Assembly (NCBI GenBank): GCA_963820095.1 | Contig: CAWFZA010000041.1 | Span: 135,346 to 199,345, forward strand | Direction: 5' to 3' | From: Roseiarcus sp963820095 | GTDB lineage: Bacteria > Pseudomonadota > Alphaproteobacteria > Rhizobiales > Beijerinckiaceae | DNA: 64,000 bases | In this document: positions 1 to 8,711 of the stretch, one piece after another | Layout: the number at the start of each line of letters is the position of its first letter | Position numbering within the stretch: the stretch's first letter is position 1 | Position numbers and translations under genes: made by a program | The notes under the pieces: model-generated | Told to the model about the DNA's origin: nothing | What the model saw: only the letters and a program-made list of their open reading frames with translations | Databases searched by the model: none

Positions 1-1
1 T

Positions 2-697
2 TTCAACAATACGCAGGGAGCCTCGGCGGAGAAGGCCGCTGGCGTGGACGCGTTTTTTCTGCAGGCCTTCGGACGGATCAGCCTCCTGGTAAACCACAGT
101 GAGTTTCGCGACCCGTACGGGACGCAACTCGATGCGCTGCGTCCGAAGCTGGCCCTCGCCATGCGCTGGCTGGCCGCGAACACGGCGGAACTGAACCGGC
201 AGGACCGCCTGGCGACGAACCGGCTTTTCTTCGATGCGGTCGCGTTCGACCTGAATGGTAAGATCCTCGAGGATTCTGCGCTCCGCAAGATTGGCGCGGG
301 TTTCGTGGAATCTGGCCTGGCAAATCAGAGCGCTGATGGCGCCTTCAACGAGCATAACGGCTCGGACAGCAGCTATCAGGCGGTGTCGATGCTCAATATC
401 ACGGGCCTGATCGCCTACGCGGACGATCCCGCTTACCGGTCGCGCCTGGAAGACGCCTTGAAGCGGGCCGCGGCCTGGGAGAAGACCCGGATCCGGGCGG
501 ATGGGTTGGTCGCGGTCGAGGGCAATTCGCGAACCGGGCTTGGGCAGGAAGAGTTCATGGGCCATCTGAAAGACGTGAACTATCCCGAAGTGGCGTTGGC
601 GTTGCTCTACGCTTCGATCATCACGGGGGATTCCGCCTTGAAGGCGCAGGGTGAAGCTGTCACGAGCCACGTCGCAACGCTGTTTCACCTTCACTAG
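2..697 (+). CDS. 3' part of an unrecognised protein, possibly alpha/alpha-toroid type
   Basis: The reading frame is open from base 2 and has no start inside the window apart from a GTG at 44, so the gene begins upstream. About 232 residues are visible, ending in TAG at 695-697. The sequence is soluble and helix-rich, with regularly spaced helices and conserved-looking stretches such as FNEHNGSDSSYQAVSM and GQEEFMGHLKDVNY. That look resembles alpha/alpha-toroid polysaccharide lyases or glycoside hydrolases, but no catalytic motif can be assigned. I do not recognise the family with certainty. A small lipoprotein gene follows 30 bp downstream on the same strand and may be co-transcribed. Confidence 0.6.
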   Translation, partial: FNNTQGASAEKAAGVDAFFLQAFGRISLLVNHSEFRDPYGTQLDALRPKLALAMRWLAANTAELNRQDRLATNRLFFDAVAFDLNGKILEDSALRKIGAGFVESGLANQSADGAFNEHNGSDSSYQAVSMLNITGLIAYADDPAYRSRLEDALKRAAAWEKTRIRADGLVAVEGNSRTGLGQEEFMGHLKDVNYPEVALALLYASIITGDSALKAQGEAVTSHVATLFHLH

Positions 698-727
698 GAT
701 GGGCCTCGGGGGGCGCGCGAACCACGC

Positions 728-1162
728 ATGTCGACTTGCCGATTGATCGCGTTGCCGGTCTGCCTGGCTTTGAGTTCATGCGCCACGCAGGCTGTCGTCA
801 TCCCGCACGGACCGGGAGCGGGGCGCGCTTCGCCCCAAATCACGCTCGGCTATGTCGCGGAATATGGCCAATCGACCGGTTCGCTCTCCGTGCGTATGCC
901 TGATGGCGATCGGTTGGAGGGCGCCTATACGTTTGTCGCCGCGCCGTCGGCGGGTCCGTTCTGCTTCGGCGTCTGTTCGGCGGCGACGGCCTCCTTCGGG
1001 ACCGGCGAAATCCTTTCGCACCCCCTCACTCGGCCAGCCATTGGAATGGCCAACGACGGGCGAGGCAAATCAATGAGCTGCGACCTCGCAGTTGCGGACG
1101 TCGTGCATGGGACGGGCCGCTGCCGGCTCAGTACGGGCGAACTGTACCAGATCAGCTTCTGA
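728..1162 (+). CDS. small predicted lipoprotein, unknown function
   Basis: 144 residues starting at ATG 728. The N-terminus is a short signal peptide (LIALPVCLALSSC) ending in a lipobox-like LSSC with the acceptor Cys near residue 18, so it is probably lipidated and membrane-anchored. The mature part is Gly/Ser/Ala-rich with four further cysteines, including FCFGVC and MSCDLAVAD, which could form disulfides. It reads like a small beta-rich periplasmic protein, but no family is recognised. It lies 30 bp after the preceding gene on the same strand. Confidence 0.5.
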   Translation: MSTCRLIALPVCLALSSCATQAVVIPHGPGAGRASPQITLGYVAEYGQSTGSLSVRMPDGDRLEGAYTFVAAPSAGPFCFGVCSAATASFGTGEILSHPLTRPAIGMANDGRGKSMSCDLAVADVVHGTGRCRLSTGELYQISF

Positions 1163-1455
1163 GGCGTCCGCCTGGCGGGGAGCGCCGAAAGCGGCGGTAA
1201 TCGCGGATAGCGGGAACCGAACATCGCCGATCTGCGTTTCCAATCGTCGGCTTTTGTCACACACCGGGGACCGGTCAATTTACCGGGCCTTAGGGTGCAG
1301 TGGCGTATCCTCGATCAGGCCAAGAAACACGACTGCATTGTCAAATGTACTTTTTTACTTCCACATATCGGCGCCTTGGAGTCCTAGTTCCGCCGCGGTA
1401 AGTTTAAACAATGTAGGTCGATGGGACGGCTATACACCGGGATAAGGAAGCAGAA

Positions 1456-1671
1456 ATGCGACATGATCTCCGCGCCCGCCGCGATCCGCAGCCAAGGATC
1501 GACATCGAACTTTGGCCGGAGGAGAACATTGAGGAAGACGTCTGTCCTCATTGCGGCGAAGTCCTAGGCAGCGCGCCGGCGCTTCGAGCCCACTTGAGAG
1601 GTGAGTGCCACCTATACGATAGTCGGGTCGAGCAAAGAATAGAGGCGCAGCGCAAGTCGCGCATGAATTAG
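1456..1671 (+). CDS. small C2H2-like zinc finger protein
   Basis: 71 residues. After an acidic segment comes CPHCGEVLGSAPALRAHLRG followed by ECH, giving a C-x2-C ... H ... C/H arrangement typical of a single C2H2-type finger, at about residues 30-53. A basic tail follows. Such single-finger proteins occur in alphaproteobacteria (the Ros/MucR group is the well-known one), but this is much shorter and does not match Ros/MucR closely. DNA or RNA binding is possible but unproven. It stands alone, with about 290 bp of apparently empty sequence before it. Confidence 0.5.
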   Translation: MRHDLRARRDPQPRIDIELWPEENIEEDVCPHCGEVLGSAPALRAHLRGECHLYDSRVEQRIEAQRKSRMN

Positions 1672-1962
1672 AGGTTGGCTGGTAAAAGGATCGAACGTTT
1701 CCGGCCACCGCGCCGCCTCGGCGCCAACGAGGCCGGGGCCTGCGAACTCGGTCAACCATCGGCGCTCTCCAGATAGCAAACGGCAGCCGCCAAAGCTGAC
1801 GCCCGAGCGTTGCGAACAGGCGGATTGCCTGTTAACCGCCGGCGGTGTTTGGTGCTTGCGTCCGGTTCGGCCCTTGGCGGGGACGGCCCGGGTCGCGATT
1901 CCTTTTTCTAGCCGCATTCTCCGCGCGCCTCATGGGCTGCGCAAAGGCGGACGATCGGGCGG

Positions 1963-1989
1963 AAAAAATGGGCGCCCCGAAGGGCGCCC
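1963..1989 (-). terminator. Rho-independent terminator of glnK-amtB
   Basis: Read on the minus strand, an 8-bp GGGCGCCC self-complementary stem (1982-1989 with 1970-1977, 4-nt loop) is followed by a run of six T (complement of 1963-1968). It lies about 60 bp past the amtB stop. Confidence 0.8.
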
Positions 1990-2012
1990 AAGGTCCGCGG
2001 GGGGGAACCTTG

Positions 2013-2040
2013 GCACGGCGGCCGCCAAAGGCCGCCGTGC
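2013..2040 (-). terminator. perfect 11-bp hairpin just after the amtB stop codon
   Basis: GCACGGCGGCC (2013-2023) pairs perfectly with 2030-2040 around a 6-nt loop. It starts 10 bp beyond the amtB stop and has no T run of its own. It probably acts with the true terminator at 1963-1989 or stabilises the mRNA 3' end. Confidence 0.55.
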
Positions 2041-2049
2041 GCCGTAGCT

Positions 2050-3543
2050 TTAGTGAACGACTTCGCCGTGAAGGGCGAGATCGAGCCCATCACGCTCCAC
2101 TTCTTCGGAGACGCGCAGGCCGACCGCGACGTCGACGATCTTCAGGATGATGAAGGTCACAATCCCGTCGTAGACGATAACCGTAACCACCCCCTTGATC
2201 TGATTGATGAACTGTCCGACATCGCCTTCGAGTAGACCGGAATGGCCGCTGAACTCGTTGACTGCGAACACGCCGGTCAGCAGCGCCCCGATGATTCCGC
2301 CGACGGCATGCACGCCGAAGGCGTCCAGGGCGTCGTCGTAGCCAAACGAGTGCTTGAGGCCGGTTGCGCCCCAGTAGCAGCCAATCCCGCAGGCGACGCC
2401 GATCACCAGCGCGCCGATCGGGCCGACGAAGCCGGAGGCGGGCGTGATGGCGACGAGGCCGGCGACCGCGCCCGAGCAGATGCCGATGACGGTCGGCTTG
2501 CCGCGGTGGCCCCACTCGACGAACATCCAGGTCAGCGCCGCGACCGCGGTTGCGATCTGGGTGACGGTCATCGCCATGCCGGCTTGCAGGCCCGCGGTCA
2601 CCGCGGAACCGGCGTTGAAGCCGAACCAGCCGACCCACAGGAGGCTCGCGCCGATGAAGGTGAGCACCATGTTGTGGCCGGGCGCCGGCGCCTTCCTCTT
2701 GCCGAGCAGGAGGCACGACACCAGTCCGGCGACGCCCGCATTGATGTGAACGACGGTTCCGCCGGCGAAGTCGAGGACCTGGAACCAGCCCTGGAAGTTG
2801 CCTTTGGCGTCGACGTTGACCGCGCTCATGAAGCCGTCGGGGCCCCAGACCCAATGGGCGACGGGCGCGTAGACGAAGATCGCCCACAGGCCGATGAACC
2901 ACAGCATCGCCGAGAACTTCATGCGTTCCGCGAACGAGCCCGCGATGAGCGCCGGCGTGATGATCGCGAACGTCATCTGGAACATCATGTAGACGGTCTC
3001 GGGGATCGTCGGCGCCAAGGGATTGGGGTTATTGGCCCCGCTCGCCAGGTCGTAGTGGATGCCCTGGAGAAAGACGCGCGAGAAGCCGCCGACGAACGCG
3101 CTGCCGCCGGTGAACGCGAGGCTGTAGGTGAGAACGAAGTAGATCACCGTGACCAGCGCGGTGATGGCGAAGCTCGTCATCACCGTGTCGCCGACGTTCT
3201 TCTTGCTGACCATGCCGCCGTAGAAGAGCCCCAGGCCCGGTATGGTCATCATCAGAACGAGCGCGACCGAGGTCAAAACCCACGCTGTGTCGCCGGAATT
3301 GACGGTGCACTTTTCGACGACGCCGCCGCCGCAGCTCGGCGGAGCGGCCGGCGTTGCGGCGGCGCCGGCGCGGTGCCGCGGGGCGGCGGCGGGCGCTGCA
3401 GGCGTGGCGGCGGGCGCTGCAGGAGCGGCGGCCGCGGGCGTGTCCGCTTTGTCCTGCGCGATCGCAACGGGCGCGGCGAGGCCGATGAACATGACCGTCG
3501 CTAGAGCAGCCGCGAGGCCAGTCAATATTCGTCGTGGTTTCAT
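2050..3543 (-). CDS. amtB: ammonium transporter AmtB
   Basis: 497 residues. It conducts ammonium/ammonia across the inner membrane as a trimer. A cleavable signal peptide (about residues 1-29, ending AIA) is followed by an Ala/Pro-rich linker (about 30-75), a pattern seen in alphaproteobacterial Amt proteins. An 11-helix Amt core then begins near NSGDTAWVLTSVALVLMMT. Family landmarks include the conserved GLGLFYGGMV segment, AHWVWGPDGF, and the pore histidines in AHWVW and FGVHAVGG. It lies 42 bp downstream of glnK on the same strand, the classic glnK-amtB operon in which GlnK plugs the transporter when nitrogen is sufficient. The strong sigma-54 promoter before glnK implies NtrC control. Two hairpins follow the stop. 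Confidence 0.96.
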   Translation of the reverse strand: MKPRRILTGLAAALATVMFIGLAAPVAIAQDKADTPAAAAPAAPAATPAAPAAAPRHRAGAAATPAAPPSCGGGVVEKCTVNSGDTAWVLTSVALVLMMTIPGLGLFYGGMVSKKNVGDTVMTSFAITALVTVIYFVLTYSLAFTGGSAFVGGFSRVFLQGIHYDLASGANNPNPLAPTIPETVYMMFQMTFAIITPALIAGSFAERMKFSAMLWFIGLWAIFVYAPVAHWVWGPDGFMSAVNVDAKGNFQGWFQVLDFAGGTVVHINAGVAGLVSCLLLGKRKAPAPGHNMVLTFIGASLLWVGWFGFNAGSAVTAGLQAGMAMTVTQIATAVAALTWMFVEWGHRGKPTVIGICSGAVAGLVAITPASGFVGPIGALVIGVACGIGCYWGATGLKHSFGYDDALDAFGVHAVGGIIGALLTGVFAVNEFSGHSGLLEGDVGQFINQIKGVVTVIVYDGIVTFIILKIVDVAVGLRVSEEVERDGLDLALHGEVVH

Positions 3544-3585
3544 GGTTGAGGAACTCCGAATCTGGATGGGTGAAGCGGTCCGCGC

Positions 3586-3924
3586 CTAAAGCGCGTCCTT
3601 GTCCGTCTCGCCCGTGCGGATCCTGACCGCCGAGTCGAGGCCGTAGACGAAAATCTTGCCGTCGCCGATCTGGCCGGTGCGCGCCGTGGCGACGATCGCT
3701 TCGACCACCTTGTCGGCCATTTCGGCGCTGACAGCGACCTCGATTTTCAGCTTGGGAAGGAAGCTCACGGCGTACTCGGCTCCGCGATAGATTTCGGTAT
3801 GCCCCTTCTGTCGGCCGTAGCCCTTAACCTCCGTAACCGTCAGACCGTGCACTCCGAGGGCGGTGAGCGCATCGCGCACCTCCTCCAGCTTGAACGGCTT
3901 TATGATCGCCATTACGATTTTCAT
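3586..3924 (-). CDS. glnK: nitrogen regulatory protein P-II (GlnK)
   Basis: 112 residues, exactly the family length, when started at the ATG whose complement is 3922-3924 (MKIVMAIIKPFKLEEV). An upstream in-frame start would add 30 residues that do not belong to the family. P-II senses 2-oxoglutarate and ATP/ADP and relays nitrogen status. The T-loop GYGRQKGHTEIYRGAEY carries the uridylylation Tyr at position 51. The C-terminal signature TGQIGDGKIFV is intact. It is first in the operon with amtB, 42 bp ahead of it. A sigma-54 type promoter sits about 100 bp upstream, so expression should rise under nitrogen limitation through NtrC/RpoN. Confidence 0.96.
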   Translation of the reverse strand: MKIVMAIIKPFKLEEVRDALTALGVHGLTVTEVKGYGRQKGHTEIYRGAEYAVSFLPKLKIEVAVSAEMADKVVEAIVATARTGQIGDGKIFVYGLDSAVRIRTGETDKDAL

Positions 3925-4023
3925 GAACCTCGCCCCATGGTGACGCCCCGCGGCGGTACTGGAACCGTACCGCTTCCGTGCGGTGAGATCGGAACGCGAG
4001 CGCGTCCCGCCCAAGGCGGCCTT

Positions 4024-4038
4024 ACAAGGCGCGTGCCA
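4024..4038 (-). promoter_or_regulatory. sigma-54 (RpoN) promoter for glnK-amtB
   Basis: On the minus strand the sequence reads TGGCACG-CGCC-TTGT, an almost perfect -24/-12 element (consensus TGGCACG-N4-TTGC) with the GG and the TTG at the right spacing. It lies about 100 bp before the glnK start. No convincing NtrC site was picked out by eye. Confidence 0.85.
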
Positions 4039-4130
4039 TCTTCCGGTCGGGGGTCTAACACCCTGAAAAACAATTGCTATTCGCCGCCTGAAGAGGGAGC
4101 CGGAAACCCCAGGCTGAGCTGAGCGTGCAT

Positions 4131-4164
4131 GTGATCTATAAATAGGCGCCTATTATTTAATCAC
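4131..4164. promoter_or_regulatory. nested dyad around a perfect 14-bp palindrome
   Basis: A perfect palindrome AATAGGCGCCTATT (4141-4154) is flanked by GTGAT (4131-4135) and ATCAC (4160-4164), which share the same centre of symmetry. It lies between the glnK promoter and the end of the next minus-strand gene. It could be an operator for a dimeric regulator upstream of glnK. As a terminator it would lack a T run. Confidence 0.5.
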
Positions 4165-4222
4165 ACCCGCGCCAACGGGAGAGCTCAATCAATGGGTCGC
4201 CAGCCGGCCGCCAAATCCGAGA

Positions 4223-5176
4223 TCAGAGAAACCGACCAGGAAACAAAAGCGCCTGGAATGGGTCGGTGTACTGGATGAGAACCGGGCAAGCTCCATCGAG
4301 CCCGAGGTCGCGTAGGTTGCCGGCCATCGAATGCTTCGACGTCCCGACTTTGAAAACGAAACTCTCGCCGCTACTGGCGAGGGACGGCGTCAGCACGCTG
4401 ATGACGGTTTTCATCAGTCGACCGTGATGCAGAGTGAAGGTGAGGATGTCGGCGGCCGGCGCCGGAACCGAAACCCCACGCTTCCCTTCGAGCGCGCCGA
4501 TCATCTCGCGGCCGCTATCGCGCAGAACGGTTGAGAACGTCTTGCCTTCGCTTTTGACATCGATCGCGGCGACGAACTTGTTGTAGCCCCAGATCTCGCG
4601 GCCTGCTCGACACGCGACGGCGGTGGTGACGGGAAGGTTCACGACATAGTTCGCCGCAACCGGGTCGCCCGGCGCACTCGCCCGGACGGTCAGGCCGACT
4701 TCGTTGTAGGGGCCGATATCCGTCTTGCGATACTCGATGCAATAGACATCGACCACCGCCCTTCCGTCTTCCTGCAACACCGGTTGCAGTCCTGCGCCGG
4801 CGAGCAGCGCCAACGCCTTGTCGGGCGGCGCCAAAAAGGTGGCGACGAGGCATTGAACGTCGAAGTAGCGGATGGGCAAGAAGCACTCGGCTCCATCGCT
4901 AAGGACACGCCGCTGCAACCTGAGGTCGGTCGTCGCGAGGGTCGGTTCGAGACTGACCGGTCGGATCGGAAATCGGCTCGCGATATTCGCTTCTCCAGAG
5001 CGGGCGCCGCCCCTTGTCTTGTCCTGGTCGAGGACGGCGAGGGCGCGCGCAACAAGGTTCGCCGAATCAAGCGCCAGGGCGCCGTTGCCGGCGGGAGCGG
5101 ATTGCACGGGCCGCAGAGCGTCACGCGCTTGAGCGCCGGCGGCGCCCGCTTCGTTCATGAAGGGGCTCGCACTCAT
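4223..5176 (-). CDS. acetoacetate-decarboxylase-like protein with long N-terminal extension
   Basis: 317 residues. The C-terminal two thirds (about 85-317) resemble the acetoacetate decarboxylase (ADC) superfamily. The hallmark is EIWGYNKF at 194-201, where Lys200 matches the Schiff-base lysine of the family motif (normally G-[FY]-P-K; here Pro is Asn). The first 80 or so residues are Ala/Gly/Pro-rich and probably disordered, and are not part of the usual ADC fold. The start codon overlaps the stop of the upstream cyclase/ATPase gene by 4 bp (5173-5176), so the two are translationally coupled. This is the last gene of the encapsulin cluster. ADC-like enzymes act on beta-keto acids or catalyse aldol/dehydration chemistry; the substrate here is unknown. 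Confidence 0.8.
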   Translation of the reverse strand: MSASPFMNEAGAAGAQARDALRPVQSAPAGNGALALDSANLVARALAVLDQDKTRGGARSGEANIASRFPIRPVSLEPTLATTDLRLQRRVLSDGAECFLPIRYFDVQCLVATFLAPPDKALALLAGAGLQPVLQEDGRAVVDVYCIEYRKTDIGPYNEVGLTVRASAPGDPVAANYVVNLPVTTAVACRAGREIWGYNKFVAAIDVKSEGKTFSTVLRDSGREMIGALEGKRGVSVPAPAADILTFTLHHGRLMKTVISVLTPSLASSGESFVFKVGTSKHSMAGNLRDLGLDGACPVLIQYTDPFQALLFPGRFL

Positions 5177-8100
5177 ACGCTCGGCGTCGCGCTGAGTGGC
5201 TCGTCCTGGGTCAGTTCCTCGATCAACAGCTTCGCCTCACGCAAGTCGAGCGTGTCGAAGCCCTCCGTGAACCAGGCGAAGACCGGAGCCAGAATGTCGT
5301 GCGCGGACTCCTGCCTTCCCTGCGCCGAGAAGAAACGCGCAGCGCTCGTTGCGGCTCGAAGCTCCCAGGATTTCGCCTGCTGCTTGCGGGCGATCTCGAG
5401 CGCGTTGGCGAAATAGGCCTCCGCCTTGATCACATCCGGCCTTGTTCCCAAGAGCGAAATCTCTCCGGCCACACGATTGATCTCCGCCTCGCACCAGTTC
5501 TCCTTCGTCGTCTCCACCGCGCCGATCGCTTCGTGGATGTTGGTCCAGGCTGCGTCGAATTGACCGATGCCTATATTGGCCCGCGCCAGATACGATAGGA
5601 ACAGAGGCGTCCACATCGTGTTTCCGGTCGAACGATTCGCGGCGATGCCGGCGGACAGGTCTCGGACCGCTTCGGCGGCCTTTCCGGATCGGATCAACAC
5701 GCAACCTCTAAGCGCCAAACTCCAACCGTTCCAAGACACCGATCCGATCTGGTCCTTCAATATGTTGAGTTCATCGAGGAGCGCATTGGCCATTTCGACA
5801 TGGCCGCAAAGGACATGCTGGAGAACGCTGAAAACGAGCACATAAATCAGGGTCGCTGCGTGAGCGCTGTCACGTGCAATCTTGAGCGCCCGTTCGCTGT
5901 CGGCGAGCGACGCCTCGGGATAGCCGAGCAGCAACGCAGCCAACGATCTCCACGCCAAGGTCGAAGCGCCAACGTCTTGCCCGAACCGCGTCGCCAGATG
6001 GCGATGTTGCGCAGGATCATAGAACGCAATCGCGCGATCGAGATGAACCCGTCCCTCCGCGATTTCCCCGGTATGGAGGAGCGATAGACCCATCTGGCGA
6101 TGCGCCATCATGAGGGGCCCTGTCGCGCTCTGCGCCTCGGCCAGCGCCAAAAACTGCACGGCAAGTTCTCGCATGCCGTCGCCGTTGAAGCCGACCAGGT
6201 TCGCGACCCACAGACCGTAGAGAACGGAGAATAGCAGGAGGGGATCTTCCGGAGACTCCCCCAGTTCCTCGGCTCGTTCGATGAGCGAGCGCGCGCGATC
6301 GACGGCGGCTCTGGTCGCGGGCGCTGCATAGCCGTGCACGTGGAGAAGCGGCGTGATGAGCTCGACCTGAAGCTTTATCTCCTCTCGGCGCAGGAGGGGC
6401 GTGCTCGGCAGGGCCGCGATCATGTCGAGGGCGCGCTTGAGCTGCTCTTCGGCCTCGACCAGAGCGGAACGTTGGGCCGATCGCCGAGCGGCCTTCCCCC
6501 ACAGGGTCGCCGCTTTTTCAAACACGCCGGCCTCGGCCCAGTGACGCGCCAGCACTTCGGGCTTGTTGTCGGCGGTCTCGCTGAACCTGCTCTCGAGGGT
6601 TTCGGCGATCCGGGCGTGAAGGTGGCGTCTCGGCTCGCGCAGCAGCAGGCCATAAGCCGCATCCTGCACGAGGGCGTGCTTGAACAAATAGGCCGTATCG
6701 GGCGGCGCGCCCTGGCGGAACAGCAAACCCGCCCGAACAAGTCTGTCGAGCTGCATTTCCAATTTCGCTTCCGGTCTGGACGCCACCGCGGCCAGAAGCT
6801 CGTGCGAGAACTCACGCCCGATCGCCGCTCCGATCTGCGCAAGTTCCTTGGAGCCGCCGAGCCGGTCGAGCCGGGCCATCAGCGATGCGTGCAGGCTTGC
6901 CGGGACGGACATCGCCGGAGAGGGAACAGAGCCGGCAATTCGTCGGGCGGCGTCCTCGGACGCAGTCTCAAGGACCGCCTTTGTCATCTCCTCGACGAAC
7001 AACGGAATTCCGTCCGTTCGCTCGATGATGTCCTGGCGCACCGCCGCAGGCAGGGCGTCGTCGCCGACGATGTGATCGATCATCACGTCGACGTCGCGCG
7101 GCCCAAGCCGGCTAAGGGCGAGAGGCGTCAAGTGCGCCTGCTCGATCCACGGCGCCTCGAACTCCGGCCGGAAGGAAATAACCATGAGCACGCGATGGGT
7201 CGCGATATGGCTCGCCAGCCGGCCCATCAGCTCCAAGGTCGTAGGGTCGGCCCAGTGCGCGTCCTCAAAGATGATGAGCAGCGGACCTATGTTGGAGAGG
7301 ATCTCCACTTGCCGCACAAGCGCGTCCATCGTTGTTTGGCGGCGCTGCCGGGGCGCGAGGTCAAGCGTGGGATAGCGTCCCTCGTTGGGGAGCGAGAGCA
7401 TTTCGACAAAGAGCGAGGAATCCTCCTCCGAAGACCAGGACTGCCGGAGGAGCGCGTCGAGTTTGTCGAGTTTCGTTTGCAGCGTGTCGTCGCGGGCAAA
7501 GCCGGCGGAGCGCTCCACGTGGTCGATGATGGGATAAAGCGCGCTGTTCGTGTGCTGCGGAGAGCAGAAGCAACGGACGCGGAGAAAACGCTCGCCCTTG
7601 AGCCGTTCGGCGAAAGCGACCATCAGATGCGATTTTCCGATGCCCGCCTCGCCGGACAGCAGCACGGCTTGGCCTTCTCCCTCCTTTGCCTTCGCCCAGC
7701 GCCGGCGCAGCAATTCATATTCCTCTTCCCGTCCGACGAGGGTCGTCATGCCGCTCGGGTGCAGCGCCTCGAAGCGGCTCGTCGAGGAACTGGGCCGAAG
7801 CACCGCCCAGACCTGCACAGGCGCCAGAATTCCCTTCAAGTCCGGCGTTCCTAGGTCCTCGAGCTCGAAGAGATGCCCAAGAAGCCTGCGGGTGCCTTCA
7901 CTGATCACGACCATGTTGGGCTTGGCGATGCTTTGCAGGCGCGCCGCCAGGTTCGGGGTTTCGCCGACGATGCTCGGGGTCTGATTGCCCACCACGACGA
8001 CGCCTGTCGCGATGCCAACCCTAAGCTGTTGGGGAACACGCGTCTTCAGTCCGGCGACCGCCGTGACAAGTTCGAGCCCCGCCCTCACGGCTTGTTCGGC

Positions 8101-8592
8101 GTCATCCTCGTGGGCGTGCGGATAGCCAAAGTACACCAGGATGCCGTCACCCATGTATTGGGCGACGTTTCCGCCGAACTTGCTTACGGTTTCTTCGGCG
8201 CAGTTCGAATATGCGGCAAAGACGTCTCGCAGGTCCTCCGGGTCCATGCCGGTGGAGAGCGCCGTCGACCCGACCAGATCAGCGAACATCACCGTGACTT
8301 GGCGTCGCTCCGCGTCCTCGAGCGGCGGCGATCCGGAGGTGGCCGAGAGTTGAGGCTTGGGGGCGAGCTCGGCGATCAAGCGCAGAATCCGCCGCCGGTC
8401 ACCCAATAATACGCCAAGCTCCTTAAGATCTTCGTCCGTCAGATCGGGCAGGATAGACAGATCTATTCGATTTTCAGCAAAGCGATCCGCGTACCCGGAA
8501 AAGCCATGCGAACCCAGCCACTCTCTAATCCCCGGCATCCGGTTCTCCGCAGCTTGGGGGCCTTCCCCCTTACTTAGGTCCTTCCGGCGCAA
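5173..8592 (-). CDS. SAM - class III cyclase - AAA ATPase - TPR regulator
   Basis: 1139 residues. N-terminal SAM domain (about 20-78, IREWLGSHGFSGYADRF). Class III nucleotidyl cyclase domain (about 95-265) with both metal-binding aspartates in VMFADLVGST and YMGDGILVYFG, and the downstream NLAARL element. AAA/NACHT-like ATPase from GREEEYELLRRRW, with Walker A GEAGIGKS and Walker B LLIIFEDAHW. A long C-terminal half of TPR-like helical repeats follows. This is the architecture of multidomain cyclase/ATPase signalling proteins (SAM + guanylate_cyc + AAA_16 + TPR). It probably makes a cyclic nucleotide, or acts as a large signal-gated scaffold. It follows the isoprenoid fusion gene by 119 bp and overlaps the ADC-like gene by 4 bp. 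No frame problems were seen over 3.4 kb. Confidence 0.9.
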   Translation of the reverse strand: MRRKDLSKGEGPQAAENRMPGIREWLGSHGFSGYADRFAENRIDLSILPDLTDEDLKELGVLLGDRRRILRLIAELAPKPQLSATSGSPPLEDAERRQVTVMFADLVGSTALSTGMDPEDLRDVFAAYSNCAEETVSKFGGNVAQYMGDGILVYFGYPHAHEDDAEQAVRAGLELVTAVAGLKTRVPQQLRVGIATGVVVVGNQTPSIVGETPNLAARLQSIAKPNMVVISEGTRRLLGHLFELEDLGTPDLKGILAPVQVWAVLRPSSSTSRFEALHPSGMTTLVGREEEYELLRRRWAKAKEGEGQAVLLSGEAGIGKSHLMVAFAERLKGERFLRVRCFCSPQHTNSALYPIIDHVERSAGFARDDTLQTKLDKLDALLRQSWSSEEDSSLFVEMLSLPNEGRYPTLDLAPRQRRQTTMDALVRQVEILSNIGPLLIIFEDAHWADPTTLELMGRLASHIATHRVLMVISFRPEFEAPWIEQAHLTPLALSRLGPRDVDVMIDHIVGDDALPAAVRQDIIERTDGIPLFVEEMTKAVLETASEDAARRIAGSVPSPAMSVPASLHASLMARLDRLGGSKELAQIGAAIGREFSHELLAAVASRPEAKLEMQLDRLVRAGLLFRQGAPPDTAYLFKHALVQDAAYGLLLREPRRHLHARIAETLESRFSETADNKPEVLARHWAEAGVFEKAATLWGKAARRSAQRSALVEAEEQLKRALDMIAALPSTPLLRREEIKLQVELITPLLHVHGYAAPATRAAVDRARSLIERAEELGESPEDPLLLFSVLYGLWVANLVGFNGDGMRELAVQFLALAEAQSATGPLMMAHRQMGLSLLHTGEIAEGRVHLDRAIAFYDPAQHRHLATRFGQDVGASTLAWRSLAALLLGYPEASLADSERALKIARDSAHAATLIYVLVFSVLQHVLCGHVEMANALLDELNILKDQIGSVSWNGWSLALRGCVLIRSGKAAEAVRDLSAGIAANRSTGNTMWTPLFLSYLARANIGIGQFDAAWTNIHEAIGAVETTKENWCEAEINRVAGEISLLGTRPDVIKAEAYFANALEIARKQQAKSWELRAATSAARFFSAQGRQESAHDILAPVFAWFTEGFDTLDLREAKLLIEELTQDEPLSATPSV

Positions 8593-8711
8593 CCTGCTCG
8601 AGGTAACGCTCCGACGCGCCGTCGAAATCCGTTTGGCCGCAAACGGTTCGACCGGGCTTATCGGAAAGAGAATGCTCTCTTATCACATTGCTCAATGCGG
8701 CACAATCGCCA

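Larger units (their letters stand above)
1672..2049. other. intergenic stretch, no gene seen
   Basis: No convincing coding sequence on either strand. The right-hand part contains two strong hairpins just past the stop codon of the minus-strand amtB gene, listed separately. Confidence 0.5.

Noticed and set aside
2090..3504. Long open frames opposite and beside amtB (270 and 420 codons)
   Set aside because: Arg/Asp/His-rich shadow frames of the GC-rich amtB gene, with no protein-like motif.
6334..7854. 506-codon plus-strand frame inside the cyclase/ATPase gene
   Set aside because: Antisense shadow of a complete multidomain protein; composition is typical of reverse-strand GC3 bias.
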